Source: Pseudoselenomonas ruminantium (lineage in GTDB: Bacteria > Bacillota > Negativicutes > Selenomonadales > Selenomonadaceae). From it: a stretch of 34,833 nt of DNA. This document shows, one piece after another, positions 25,343 through 33,981 of the stretch (position 1 is the stretch's first letter; every line of letters starts with the position of its first letter). Location: contig NZ_FNJQ01000032.1 of the NCBI RefSeq assembly GCF_900104055.1, forward strand, positions 1 to 34,833, read 5' to 3'. Position numbers and translations under genes: made by a program. The notes under the pieces were generated by a model. It made no database searches. It was not told where the DNA came from and saw nothing but the letters and a program-made list of their open reading frames with translations.

Positions 25343-26737
25343 TTGGTTTTTTCTTCGAACCTGTTCTTATTTATGTTTTTGCCCCTGACTCTGCTGTTAT
25401 ACTATAATCCTTTTTGTAAAGGCAGGAAATTTCGTAATGTGCTGCTTCTTCTGGCCAGTCTGGTTTTCTATGCCTGGGGAGAACCGTTCTTTGTCTGGCT
25501 GATGTTGCTCTCCATCCTTTGTGGCTGGCAGGTGGGGCTCAGAATTGAGGGGGCGGAGCAGGCAGGACGGCGCAAGCTATGGCTGTTTTTGGGGGCGTCC
25601 TTTCATCTGGGGATGCTGTTCGTTTTCAAGTATCTGACCTTCGCCGCGCAGCAAATGGGGATTTTGCTGCAGGAGGATTTTTCGGTCATCCAGCTGACAT
25701 TGCCCATCGGGATTTCGTTCTTTACCTTCCAGATCCTTTCCTATCTGTTGGATGTCTATCATGGGAAGGCGCCGGCCCAACGAAATGTGCTGGACATGGG
25801 GTTATACATTGCTCTGTTCCCGCAGCTTATCGCCGGGCCGATTGTGCGCTATGCGGACATTGCGCAGGAAATCCTGCATCGGCAGGAGACGCGGAAGGAT
25901 TTTACCGATGGCATGATTCGCTTCAGTTATGGCCTGGCCAAGAAGGTATTAGTGGCCAATTATATGGCGGTCATCGCTATGGACACCCGGCTCATGGCGG
26001 CACAGGAGCCTCTGTCCATAACGGCGGCCTGGCTCGGGGCCATTGCTTATACCTTCCAGATTTATTTCGATTTTTCCGGTTACTCGGATATGGCCATCGG
26101 GTTGGGGCAGATGTTTGGCTTCCATTTCCGGGAGAATTTCAATTATCCATACATCTCCCGCAGTGTGACGGAATTTTGGCGGCGCTGGCATATCTCCCTG
26201 TCTTCCTGGTTCCGGGACTATGTTTACATTCCCTTGGGCGGCAGCCGTTGCAGCCGGAGTCGTCTGATGTGGAATCTCTTCATTGTCTGGTCGCTGACGG
26301 GCTTTTGGCATGGTGCGAACTGGACGTTTCTGTTATGGGGATTGATTTATTTCGTCTTGCTGGTTCTGGAGAAGTTCACTGGCTTTGCGGAGCGGCTTGG
26401 TGTCTTCGGTCATGTTTACACCTTGCTGGTGGTCATTATGGCCTGGGTGGTGTTTCAATTTCCCGACTTGGGGCAAAGCCTTTCCTATCTGGGGATGATG
26501 TGGGGGCTGGCGGGGAATTCCCTCTTTGACGGACTGGCGGCGCATTTCCTCATGAGCGGCTGGTTGGTCTGGCTTATGGGAGTGGCATTTTCGCTGCCGC
26601 TTTATCCATGGGTGGCAAAGAATTGGCAAGGTTGGCAGCCTGTGGCTGAGCCGTGCATAGCAGCGGCTTTGTTCCTGCTTTCCGTTATCGTTACCGTGGC
26701 GGGGAATTACAATCCGTTCATTTACTTCAATTTCTGA
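25343..26737 (+). CDS. MBOAT-family polysaccharide O-acyltransferase (AlgI-like)
   Basis: This 464-residue membrane-bound O-acyltransferase has about ten hydrophobic segments. The catalytic His lies in LTGFWHGANWTFLLWG. The segments GYSDMAIGLG and SVTEFWRRWHISLSSWFRDYVYIPLGG are typical of the AlgI/PatA branch. Such proteins pass acyl groups, usually acetyl, across the membrane to a partner that modifies a glycan. The frame is open from 25229, but that start falls inside the terminator stem. TTG 25343 with GAGGGG (25331-25336) is preferred, and ATG 25328 is possible. It is followed 9 bases later by a DHHW-motif protein, the expected partner. D-alanyl transfer (DltB) is unlikely because no other dlt gene is nearby. 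Confidence 0.9.
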   Translation: MVFSSNLFLFMFLPLTLLLYYNPFCKGRKFRNVLLLLASLVFYAWGEPFFVWLMLLSILCGWQVGLRIEGAEQAGRRKLWLFLGASFHLGMLFVFKYLTFAAQQMGILLQEDFSVIQLTLPIGISFFTFQILSYLLDVYHGKAPAQRNVLDMGLYIALFPQLIAGPIVRYADIAQEILHRQETRKDFTDGMIRFSYGLAKKVLVANYMAVIAMDTRLMAAQEPLSITAAWLGAIAYTFQIYFDFSGYSDMAIGLGQMFGFHFRENFNYPYISRSVTEFWRRWHISLSSWFRDYVYIPLGGSRCSRSRLMWNLFIVWSLTGFWHGANWTFLLWGLIYFVLLVLEKFTGFAERLGVFGHVYTLLVVIMAWVVFQFPDLGQSLSYLGMMWGLAGNSLFDGLAAHFLMSGWLVWLMGVAFSLPLYPWVAKNWQGWQPVAEPCIAAALFLLSVIVTVAGNYNPFIYFNF

Positions 26738-26746
26738 GGTACAACT

Positions 26747-28084
26747 ATGAGTATGCGTGATTATATGATGCGTTTTTGCGCAGGTAGTCTGGTTCTGGCA
26801 TTTTTCATGATCCTTGTCCGTTGGTTTACCGTGGTAGTGTTGATTGAGGACTGTCAATGGGATAATGAACTGACACGGCTGGTCCTTTGGGATAATTGGC
26901 GCCTTATGGAGCAACTCCATCCGCGGGAAAAGGATATCGATTGGGCTGGCATTTATCCTTTTGCGGAACCAGAACCGGAGAGGAACCTGCTGGAACAGAT
27001 ACGCTATCAGGAAAATAAATTGCGGGAAGAACAGGCCAGATTTGCCCGGTGGAGCGAAAGTCATTTTCCGGGCTATACGAAGTTGGTGGAATGTGGGCGG
27101 CGTTATGACCGGCTCATCGGTTGGGATATCAGACCACTGGTACCCGGCAGTGTACATGTGATGGCAGATGGCTGGTTGTTCTATCCCACGTTGCGTTTTG
27201 ACATTCAGGAGTATGTCGAGGAGACGGCTTCCTTTGCTGAATTTTGTCAGCAGCAGGGGGCAAAGTTCCTGTTTGTACCGAATCCACCAGCTGTGGATGA
27301 AAAAACGGATGGTGAAATTATCGGGCGGCTGGACTTTGGCCTGCAGAAAAAAGATGCGATGCTCCGAGGTCTGCAGGGGCGAGGCATAGCGACGCTTGAT
27401 CTGTATCCGCTCATGCAGTTGGAATTTCCGGGGACGCCGTACCATCAGCTTTTTTTCCGGACGGATCATCACTGGCTGCCTACAACCGGCTTATGGGCTT
27501 CCCGACAGATAGCAATGTGGCTGGAAGTGAAAGGGGGACTTTCACTTGCGGAGGATCTCCTGTTGCAGGAAAACTATCGTCAGGAGTCTTATCCAGCCTA
27601 TTTCCTGGGAAGTCAGGGAAAGCGGCAGACTATGGTTTTTGCACAACCGGACGATTTTTGCCTGCTTTATCCTAAGTTTCCTACTCGTCTGCATTATGAG
27701 ATACCGGGCCTGGGTATCGATAGTTATGGGGATTTTTCTGTCACTTATGACCTGCATGAGGTGGAGCAAAAGGATTTTTATGGTTCCAATCCTTATGCGG
27801 CCTACAATTATGCGGATTGCTCTCTTATCCATATCGAGAACCTTGCCTCGGAAGTCCCGGATGTGAAAATTCTCGTGGTAAAGGATTCTTTTGCCAATAG
27901 TGTGACGCCGTTTCTTGCCTTGACGATGAAGCATATGGATATCATCGATCCGCGCTGGTTCAAGGGCAGCATCCGTAATTATGTGGAGAAGACCAAGCCT
28001 GACTTTGTGCTGCTCATCCATACCATTGAACTGGATTATCCGCTAGAGCGCGATTCTCATCAGGATGACTATGATTTCCGATAG
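26747..28084 (+). CDS. DHHW-motif protein, AlgJ/AlgX-like acetylation partner
   Basis: This 445-residue protein begins with one N-terminal membrane segment (about residues 10-33) that would anchor it facing outward. The rest is extracytoplasmic. A TDHHW motif (FFRTDHHWLPTTG) lies near the middle and a KDSFANS segment follows near the end. The two together are the features of the DHHW/AlgJ-AlgX group of SGNH-like acetyltransferases. Start is ATG behind GAGGT. Proteins of this type usually act with an MBOAT partner to O-acetylate exopolysaccharide, and here the partner is the gene directly upstream. Acetylation of the polysaccharide made by the left half of the window is possible but inferred. 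Confidence 0.8.
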   Translation: MSMRDYMMRFCAGSLVLAFFMILVRWFTVVVLIEDCQWDNELTRLVLWDNWRLMEQLHPREKDIDWAGIYPFAEPEPERNLLEQIRYQENKLREEQARFARWSESHFPGYTKLVECGRRYDRLIGWDIRPLVPGSVHVMADGWLFYPTLRFDIQEYVEETASFAEFCQQQGAKFLFVPNPPAVDEKTDGEIIGRLDFGLQKKDAMLRGLQGRGIATLDLYPLMQLEFPGTPYHQLFFRTDHHWLPTTGLWASRQIAMWLEVKGGLSLAEDLLLQENYRQESYPAYFLGSQGKRQTMVFAQPDDFCLLYPKFPTRLHYEIPGLGIDSYGDFSVTYDLHEVEQKDFYGSNPYAAYNYADCSLIHIENLASEVPDVKILVVKDSFANSVTPFLALTMKHMDIIDPRWFKGSIRNYVEKTKPDFVLLIHTIELDYPLERDSHQDDYDFR

Positions 28085-28160
28085 TTTCTTGTTGGGAATT
28101 TTGTCACAGCTATCAGTGCCATGTGACGGTGCTGGTGGACACGGATAATGTCAATGCCAA

Positions 28161-28325
28161 ATGATGCAGGACAAGGGCAAACTTGCCGATGCTGTGCGGC
28201 AGAATCAGGAGCTGACGGCGGAGGTGGAGCGGCTGAACAAGGAAATGGAGCAACTTTTGAGCTTGTATAGATGGAGAATTTATGTTACACTTTGTGTAAA
28301 TATATTGCACAGGGAGAGGCTATGA
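28161..28325 (+). CDS. Short coiled-coil-like frame or gene remnant
   Basis: A 54-codon frame opens with ATG ATG at 28161. It encodes a charged helical stretch (ELTAEVERLNKEMEQLL) and stops at TGA 28323-28325, overlapping the dinB ATG. A second frame, reading CHVTVLVDTDNVNAK, ends in a TGA that overlaps 28161. The two pieces may be remains of one frameshifted gene. No ribosome site or homologue is recognised. Confidence 0.3.
   Translation: MMQDKGKLADAVRQNQELTAEVERLNKEMEQLLSLYRWRIYVTLCVNILHRERL
28285..28299. promoter_or_regulatory. Palindrome upstream of dinB
   Basis: TTACAC and GTGTAA are perfect complements around a TTT centre. They lie 22 bases upstream of the dinB ATG and next to a TATATT box. 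An operator is possible. It does not match the CGAAC/GTTCG LexA box of Bacillus. Confidence 0.4.
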
Positions 28326-29527
28326 AGCGAGTTATCGTTCATGTGGATATGGATGCATTTTTTGCCTCTGTGGAAATCCGGGATAATCCAAAACTGAAGA
28401 ACAAGCCGGTAGTCATCGGTGCGATGCCTCATGAGCGCGGTGTGGTTTCCACCTGCAATTATATCGCGCGGAAGTATGGCATTCATTCCGCCATGAATAT
28501 TAAGGAAGCTTACCGGCTTTGCCCGCAGGCGGTATTTATGCATGGGGATTACGAGAAATATCGCAAGGTTTCAGCGCAGCTTCATCATATCTGGGAAACC
28601 TATGCGGATGTCACGGAGTACATTGCCTGCGACGAAGGCTATCTGGATGTTACCCGCTCGGTAAAGGAGTTTCGTAGTCCCGAAGAATTAGGGTTGCTGA
28701 TAAAAGCCCGGGTAAAGGCCGAGACGGGGCTTACCTGTTCGGTGGGCATCGGCTATTCCAAATCGGCAGCCAAAACCGCCAGTGAAGAGCGAAAGCCGGA
28801 TGGCTTTTTCATCATTCCGGACCGGGAGGCTTATTGTGAGCTTATCCATGACCGGGATATCCGGGTGATTTTTGGCATTGGCAAACGCACGGCAGAGAAA
28901 CTGAATGGCTATGGCATTCATAAAGTCAGCGATATTATCGCCAGTCAGAAGCAGATTATGAGCCTGCTGGGGGATAAACATGCACGCTTCATAATAAACT
29001 CTGCGCTGGGGCTTGATGATCGTCCGGTAATACACTATGATGCATCCGATGCCAAATCCCTGAGCCGGGAAATGACCTTCCAGCACGATCAGCGGAATTT
29101 TACCTTCCTGCAGGATGTGCTCCTGCTTTTGGCCCGCAATGTGGATGAACGGCTCAAGACGCGGGGGCTTTACGGGCGAACGGTAACCCTGAAGATTACC
29201 TATGGTGATATGAAATCCATTACCCGTTCCCAGACTTGCGAAAGCACGAATGATGGATATGAGATTTATAAGATAGCGGTGGAGCTGCTGCGGAAAGTAA
29301 AACGCCAGCCGGTGCGCCTGCTGGGGCTGGGGATGCAGAATCTCAGCAAGGACTATATACGGCAACTGACCTTCGCCGACCTGCGGCAGGATAATACAGA
29401 GAGTGGCATGGAACAGGGCATAAGACAGCTGGAAAAACGATATGGCATGGACTTGTCTTTGGAAAAAATGCATTCATCGTTAGGCTATATCTATGAAGCA
29501 GTGGAAAAGATGGCAGCAGGAATTTGA
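28322..29527 (+). CDS. dinB: DNA polymerase IV (Y family)
   Basis: This 401-residue error-prone polymerase extends mismatched or damaged primer ends. The palm opens with HVDMDAFFASVE, giving the first catalytic Asp at residue 8. The second acidic pair is in YIACDEGYLDVT, a variant of the usual SIDEAYLD. The thumb helix-hairpin-helix segment reads FGIGKRTAEKLNGYGI, and a little-finger domain follows. The ATG at 28322 is used, behind AGGGAGAGG. The upstream frame from 28271 is rejected because it lacks a site. A conserved clamp-binding peptide at the C-terminus is not evident by eye. It is probably a single gene or the first of the downstream set. Confidence 0.95.
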   Translation: MKRVIVHVDMDAFFASVEIRDNPKLKNKPVVIGAMPHERGVVSTCNYIARKYGIHSAMNIKEAYRLCPQAVFMHGDYEKYRKVSAQLHHIWETYADVTEYIACDEGYLDVTRSVKEFRSPEELGLLIKARVKAETGLTCSVGIGYSKSAAKTASEERKPDGFFIIPDREAYCELIHDRDIRVIFGIGKRTAEKLNGYGIHKVSDIIASQKQIMSLLGDKHARFIINSALGLDDRPVIHYDASDAKSLSREMTFQHDQRNFTFLQDVLLLLARNVDERLKTRGLYGRTVTLKITYGDMKSITRSQTCESTNDGYEIYKIAVELLRKVKRQPVRLLGLGMQNLSKDYIRQLTFADLRQDNTESGMEQGIRQLEKRYGMDLSLEKMHSSLGYIYEAVEKMAAGI

Positions 29528-29581
29528 GACTGGAGGCAGAACTATTGAAGAGAAAATGTTTTTTTGTGAGGAGGTCAGATC

Positions 29582-30703
29582 ATGATTATCGGTGTATCCA
29601 AAGAAATCAAGAATAATGAGAATCGTGTAGGTTTGACGCCGGCAGGGGCAGAGGCTTTGGTCAAGGCGGGGCATAGGGTACTGGTCGAGACGGGCAGCGG
29701 CCTGGGCAGTGGCTTTGCGGATGAAGACTATGCTGCCGTGGGGGCTGAACTTTTCCCGGATAAGAAGCAGCTCTTTGACGAGGCTGAGATGATTGTCAAG
29801 GTGAAGGAACCGCTGCCATCTGAATATGACCTGTTCCATGAGGGGCAACTGCTCTTTACCTATCTGCATCTGGCCGCTGAACCGGAACTGACGCAGGCAC
29901 TGCTGAAACATAAGGTAACCTCTGTTGCCTATGAAACCGTGGTAGGCAGGGATGGCCGGTCACTTCCCTTATTGGCTCCCATGAGTGAGATTGCCGGGCG
30001 CATGTCCGTACAGATTGGCGCACAGTTCCTCGAAAGCCGTTATGGCGGAGCGGGCGTCCTCCTGGGCGGTGTCAGCGGAGTGGCACCGGCGCAGGTGGTC
30101 ATCATTGGTGGTGGTGTCGTGGGCACCAATGCCGCCAAGATGGCCGCAGGTTTGGGTGCCAGAGTGACGGTCATTGACCTTTCCATTGAGCGCCTGCGCT
30201 ATCTGGATGATGTGTTCGGCGGGCGCATCGCTACGGTCAGCTCCAACAGCTTCAACATTGCCCAATGGGTGCGGGAAGCGGATCTCCTCATCGGTGCCGT
30301 GCTGGTGCCCGGCGCCAAAACGCCGCAACTGGTGACGGAAGCGATGGTCAAGACCATGAAGCCGGGCTCGGTCATCGTGGATGTAGCCATTGACCAGGGC
30401 GGCAGCATCGCCACCTGCGACCATGTGACCACCCATGAGAATCCTACCTTTGTGAAACATGGCGTATTGCATTACTCAGTGGCCAATATCCCCGGGGCCG
30501 TAGCCAGAACCTCTACATTGGCCCTCACCAACGCTACTTTGCCCTATGCCCTGAAACTGGCAGAAAAAGGCTGGCGCGAGGCTTGCAAGGCCGATGCAGG
30601 TCTTGCCCAAGGGCTCAATACCATAGAAGGCAGGCTGACCAATCTTCCCGTGTCCGAGGCGTTGGGCCTGGAGTATGTGGATAAAGCAGAGTTTTTGAAA
30701 TAG
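29582..30703 (+). CDS. ald: Alanine dehydrogenase
   Basis: This 373-residue enzyme catalyses reversible NAD-dependent oxidative deamination of L-alanine to pyruvate. Substrate residues are visible as R15 in NRVGLTP, K75 in VKVKEP and H96 in YLHLAAEP. The Rossmann motif is [22 protein letters not shown] carries the conserved catalytic Asp. Length matches the family. Start is ATG with AGGAGG about 10 bases upstream. It is followed 28 bases later by the aldolase gene, so the two may be co-transcribed, although a functional link is not obvious. Lysine-ketoglutarate reductase relatives are excluded by the strong ald-type N-terminus. Confidence 0.95.
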   Translation: MIIGVSKEIKNNENRVGLTPAGAEALVKAGHRVLVETGSGLGSGFADEDYAAVGAELFPDKKQLFDEAEMIVKVKEPLPSEYDLFHEGQLLFTYLHLAAEPELTQALLKHKVTSVAYETVVGRDGRSLPLLAPMSEIAGRMSVQIGAQFLESRYGGAGVLLGGVSGVAPAQVVIIGGGVVGTNAAKMAAGLGARVTVIDLSIERLRYLDDVFGGRIATVSSNSFNIAQWVREADLLIGAVLVPGAKTPQLVTEAMVKTMKPGSVIVDVAIDQGGSIATCDHVTTHENPTFVKHGVLHYSVANIPGAVARTSTLALTNATLPYALKLAEKGWREACKADAGLAQGLNTIEGRLTNLPVSEALGLEYVDKAEFLK

Positions 30704-30731
30704 CAGACGGAATATTATGAGGTGTTGCTTC

Positions 30732-31454
30732 ATGGGAAAAGGAAAACAGTATCCCACAGATGCAGAAGCGAAGCGGTTGATCGTGGAAATCGGGCGGCGG
30801 ATGTATCAGAAGAATTTCGTGGCGGCCAATGATGGGAATATCTCCTGCAAGGTGGATGCGGAAACGATTTGGACAACGCCCACGGGCGTTTCCAAAGGCT
30901 TTATGTCAGAAGATGAGCTGGTGCGGATGCGCTTGGATGGAACGATTCTCGAACAGGGGGAGCGGGCGCCTTCCAGTGAAGTGAAGATGCATCTGCGCAT
31001 CTATCAGGAGCGGGAGGATGCTGCCGCAGTGTGCCATGCGCATCCGCCGGTTTCGACGGCATTTGCCATTGCAGGCATAGCACTGAATCAGGCGATTTAT
31101 CCGGAGGCGCTGGTGAATCTAGGCATCGTTCCCTGCGTGCATTATGAGCCGCCGGGTTCGCAGGGGATTCCGGAATCCATTGCACCCTATGTCCGGGATT
31201 ACAATGCCGTGCTGCTGGGCAATCATGGGGCAGTGACCTGGGGAACCTCTTTGATGGAAGCCTGGTATCGGCTGGAGGCCTTGGAGCATTATGCCAAGAT
31301 CGTCATGTATACCCGGAATATCATCGGCAAGGCCAATGTACTTTCCCATGAGCAGGTCGATGAGGTGATAAGAATCCGGGAAAAGATGGGCATCACCACC
31401 GGCGGCGTGCCAGCCGGTGCCGACAACCCCAGCAATCTTATCGATATGGTCTGA
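30732..31454 (+). CDS. Class II aldolase, fuculose-phosphate aldolase-like
   Basis: This 240-residue zinc aldolase of the class II/adducin family has NDGNISCK near the N-terminus, the catalytic Glu in SSEVKMH, the zinc histidines in CHAHPP, and LGNHGAVTWG for the third histidine. The ATG at 30732 is chosen because GAGGTG lies 8 bases upstream. ATG 30717 has a weaker site. It lies 31 bases before mtnA. That pairing fits the DHAP shunt, where the aldolase cleaves 5-deoxyribulose-1-phosphate or 5-methylthioribulose-1-phosphate to DHAP and an aldehyde. Fuculose or rhamnulose phosphate could also be the substrate. Confidence 0.85.
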   Translation: MGKGKQYPTDAEAKRLIVEIGRRMYQKNFVAANDGNISCKVDAETIWTTPTGVSKGFMSEDELVRMRLDGTILEQGERAPSSEVKMHLRIYQEREDAAAVCHAHPPVSTAFAIAGIALNQAIYPEALVNLGIVPCVHYEPPGSQGIPESIAPYVRDYNAVLLGNHGAVTWGTSLMEAWYRLEALEHYAKIVMYTRNIIGKANVLSHEQVDEVIRIREKMGITTGGVPAGADNPSNLIDMV

Positions 31455-31485
31455 GCAGGATGGCCTATATATGGAGGAAATGATC

Positions 31486-32577
31486 GTGGCAGAACAGGAA
31501 AAAAACATCATGCAATATGAAACGGTGGCTCTTGATGAGCAGGAAAATGCGCTGGTCATCATCGACCAGACCAAATTGCCGGGAGAAGTAAGCATCCTGC
31601 ACCTGAAGGAACAGAAGGATATCTGGCAGGCAATCTATCTCCTGCAGGTGCGCGGTGCGCCGGCGATTGGCGTGGCCGCTGCCTTTGGCCTGTATCTGGC
31701 GGCACGGGAAATTCAGGCAGACACCTGGGAAAGTTTCTATCCGGTGCTGCAAAAGGCCCGGGATTATTTGAATTCATCCCGGCCTACGGCTGTGAACTTA
31801 TCCTGGGCTTTGAACCGGATGGTAAAGGTTGCAGAGGCAAATCAGGAAAAATCCATTGCCGCCATCAAGGACCTGCTGCGGAAGGAAGCTTTGGCTATCA
31901 AGGCCGAGGATGTATGGATGTGCCGGCAGATTGGTGAATATGGTCTGACTTTAATCCAAGATGGCGCAGGTATCCTGACACATTGCAACGCAGGCCAGCT
32001 GGCTACTTCCAAGTATGGCACCGCGCTGGCGCCAATCCATCTGGGGCGGGAACGTGGCATGAATTTCAGGGTGTTCTGCGATGAGACGCGCCCGCTATTG
32101 CAGGGCGCACGGCTGTCTGCGTTTGAGCTCATGGCCGATGGTGTGGATACCACGGTGATTTGTGACAATATGGCCTCGCAGGTCATGAAGAATGGCTGGG
32201 TGGATGCGGTGTTTGTTGGTTGTGACCGGGTGGCGGCCAACGGCGATGCCTGCAACAAGATTGGGACTTCCGGTGTGGCGATTTTAGCCAAGTATTATGG
32301 TATCCCCTTCTATGTGCTGGGACCGACTTCCACCATTGACATGAACATTGAAAAAGGGGCAGATATCGTGATTGAACAGCGTCCTTCTGAGGAAGTCACG
32401 GAAATGTGGTATCAGCAGCGCATGGCACCGTCGGGCGTCAAAGTCTATAATCCCGCTTTTGATGTGGTTGACCATGAATTGATTGCTGGCATTGTCACGG
32501 AATATGGCATTGCCAGAGCGCCTTTTACGCAAAGCCTGCAGGAGATTTTCCGGAAAAAAGCACAGAATAACCAGTGA
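31486..32577 (+). CDS. mtnA: 5-methylthioribose-1-phosphate isomerase
   Basis: The enzyme converts methylthioribose-1-phosphate (or 5-deoxyribose-1-phosphate) to the ribulose form. The 363-residue protein has RGAPAIGVAAAFG, the catalytic Cys in THCNAGQLAT, and the Asp in CDRVAANGDACNKIGT. This distinguishes it from eIF2B subunits, with which it shares the fold. The GTG at 31486 is preferred, 8 bases after GGAGG. ATG 31480 is too close to that site, and the upstream ATG 31471 contains it. It sits directly after a class II aldolase, implying a salvage pathway for by-products of SAM chemistry. The kinase and nucleosidase steps are not in the window. Confidence 0.94.
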   Translation: MAEQEKNIMQYETVALDEQENALVIIDQTKLPGEVSILHLKEQKDIWQAIYLLQVRGAPAIGVAAAFGLYLAAREIQADTWESFYPVLQKARDYLNSSRPTAVNLSWALNRMVKVAEANQEKSIAAIKDLLRKEALAIKAEDVWMCRQIGEYGLTLIQDGAGILTHCNAGQLATSKYGTALAPIHLGRERGMNFRVFCDETRPLLQGARLSAFELMADGVDTTVICDNMASQVMKNGWVDAVFVGCDRVAANGDACNKIGTSGVAILAKYYGIPFYVLGPTSTIDMNIEKGADIVIEQRPSEEVTEMWYQQRMAPSGVKVYNPAFDVVDHELIAGIVTEYGIARAPFTQSLQEIFRKKAQNNQ

Positions 32578-32604
32578 ATGTTCCTTCATCAGGGCGCGCA
32601 GAAT

Positions 32605-32633
32605 TTGACGGAAACAGGGAATCGTAGTATACT
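32605..32633 (+). promoter_or_regulatory. Promoter of yebC
   Basis: TTGACG (32605-32610) and TATACT (32628-32633) are 17 bases apart, near consensus, 68 bases upstream of the yebC ATG. A 16-base perfect palindrome, CCTCAATATATTGAGG (32657-32672), lies in the leader. Confidence 0.8.
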
Positions 32634-32700
32634 GTTAGAGTTATTAATGAAAATTTCCTCAATATATTGAGGGTAAATAAGCAAAAGGAGCGAATTTTGC

Positions 32701-33432
32701 ATGTCAGGACATTCTAAATGGGCCAATATCAAACGTAAGAAGGGTGCCAACGACGCCATCCGTGGCCGTATCACCACGAAAATCGGCCGTGAGATCACCA
32801 TTGCCGTACGCATGGGCGGCGGCGATCCGACGGGTAATATGCGTCTGAAGCTGGCTCTTTCCAAGGCCAAGGCCAACAACATTCCGAAGGACAACATCAA
32901 CCGTGCCATCCAGAAAGGCCTCGGTGCTTCTGAGGGCAGCAACTACGAAGAACTCACTTACGAAGGTTACGGCCCGGCTGGTACGGCTGTTATGCTGGAC
33001 ATCCTCACGGATAACCGCAACCGTACGGCTGCTGATGTGCGTCACCTGTTCTCCAAGTTCGGCGGCAACCTCGGTCAGGACGGCTGCGTAGGCTGGATGT
33101 TCAACAAGAAGGCCATCTTCGTGGTGGAAAAAGAAGTGTTCGACAACGAAGACGAACTCATGGAAATCGTGCTCGAAGCTGGCGCCGATGACATGAAGGA
33201 CGAAGGCGATGTATTCGAAATCACCGCTGAGCCTGATGCTTTCGATGCCATCGAAGCTGCTCTGGCCGAAAAGGGTATCGAAACTGCTTCCGCTGAAATC
33301 ACCATGGTTCCGGAAAACACGGTAAAACTTTCCGGCGAAGATGCAGAAAAGATGCAGAAGCTCGAAGACGCGCTGGAAGACAACGACGATGTCCAGAACG
33401 TATACAGCAACTACGAAACGGACGAAGACTAA
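32701..33432 (+). CDS. yebC: YebC/PmpR-family protein
   Basis: This 243-residue protein of the YebC/TACO1 family opens with MSGHSKWANIKRKKGANDA, the family signature, and has the acidic C-terminal half typical of the family. YebC-type proteins have been described as transcriptional regulators and more recently as factors that help ribosomes through proline-rich stretches. The start follows AAGGAG. It has its own promoter and a strong terminator, with ruvC starting just beyond. The yebC-ruvC order is common. Codon use is strongly biased, consistent with good expression. Confidence 0.96.
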   Translation: MSGHSKWANIKRKKGANDAIRGRITTKIGREITIAVRMGGGDPTGNMRLKLALSKAKANNIPKDNINRAIQKGLGASEGSNYEELTYEGYGPAGTAVMLDILTDNRNRTAADVRHLFSKFGGNLGQDGCVGWMFNKKAIFVVEKEVFDNEDELMEIVLEAGADDMKDEGDVFEITAEPDAFDAIEAALAEKGIETASAEITMVPENTVKLSGEDAEKMQKLEDALEDNDDVQNVYSNYETDED

Positions 33433-33444
33433 TAGCACACAAAA

Positions 33445-33471
33445 ATGGGCTCGTTATGAGCCCATTTTTTT
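33445..33471 (+). terminator. Terminator after yebC
   Basis: ATGGGCTC and GAGCCCAT form a perfect 8-bp stem with a 5-base loop, followed by a seven-T run (33465-33471). It stands only 15 bases before the ruvC ATG, so ruvC translation may rely on read-through or a nearby promoter. Confidence 0.9.
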
Positions 33472-33486
33472 ATGGAAAGGAATTTT

Positions 33487-33981
33487 ATGTTAGCATTAGG
33501 TATTGACCCTGGTACCGCCATCTGCGGCTTCGGACTGGTGGAATCCCGTGGCAGCCGCTTGATTCCCATCAAGTACGGCTCGGTGTTCACCTCGCCCAAG
33601 ATGCGCATGGAGGACCGGCTGGTCAAGATTTACGATGAACTGGATGCGTTGATGAAGGAGTACAAGCCCGATATCATGGGCATTGAAAAACTCTTCTTCA
33701 ACCGCAATGTCACCACGGCCATTCCCGTCGGACAGGCACGTGGTGTCGTGCTGCTCGCAGCGGCCAAGAACAATATTCCCATCGTGGAGCGCACACCGAT
33801 GCAGATCAAGCAGGATGTTACGGGCTACGGCAAGGCGGACAAGAAGCAGGTCATCTACATGGTGACCAAGCTCCTGCACCTGCCCGAGCCGCCCAAGCCC
33901 GATGATACCGCCGATGCTTTGGCGGTGGCCATCTGCACGACTTATTGCATGGGCAATGCCGCTTTCCGCAACAGCCTTTGA
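33487..33981 (+). CDS. ruvC: Holliday junction endonuclease RuvC
   Basis: This 164-residue resolvase cuts Holliday junctions as a dimer with RuvAB. D7 (GIDPGT), E67 (MGIEKLF) and the C-terminal acidic pair D140/D143 (DDTADALAVA) make the expected four-acid site. The ATG at 33487 follows GGAAAGGA. An upstream ATG at 33472 lacks a site and falls at the end of the terminator T-run. Downstream is a convergent gene, so ruvA and ruvB are not adjacent as they are in many genomes. Everything needed for catalysis is present. Confidence 0.95.
   Translation: MLALGIDPGTAICGFGLVESRGSRLIPIKYGSVFTSPKMRMEDRLVKIYDELDALMKEYKPDIMGIEKLFFNRNVTTAIPVGQARGVVLLAAAKNNIPIVERTPMQIKQDVTGYGKADKKQVIYMVTKLLHLPEPPKPDDTADALAVAICTTYCMGNAAFRNSL

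Noticed and set aside
26333-27472. A 379-codon minus-strand frame across the MBOAT/DHHW junction
   Set aside because: It spans two well-supported sense genes and has no protein-family features.
32704-33438. A 244-codon antisense frame over the whole of yebC
   Set aside because: It is the antisense of a strongly codon-biased gene; its Phe/Val-rich product has no domain.
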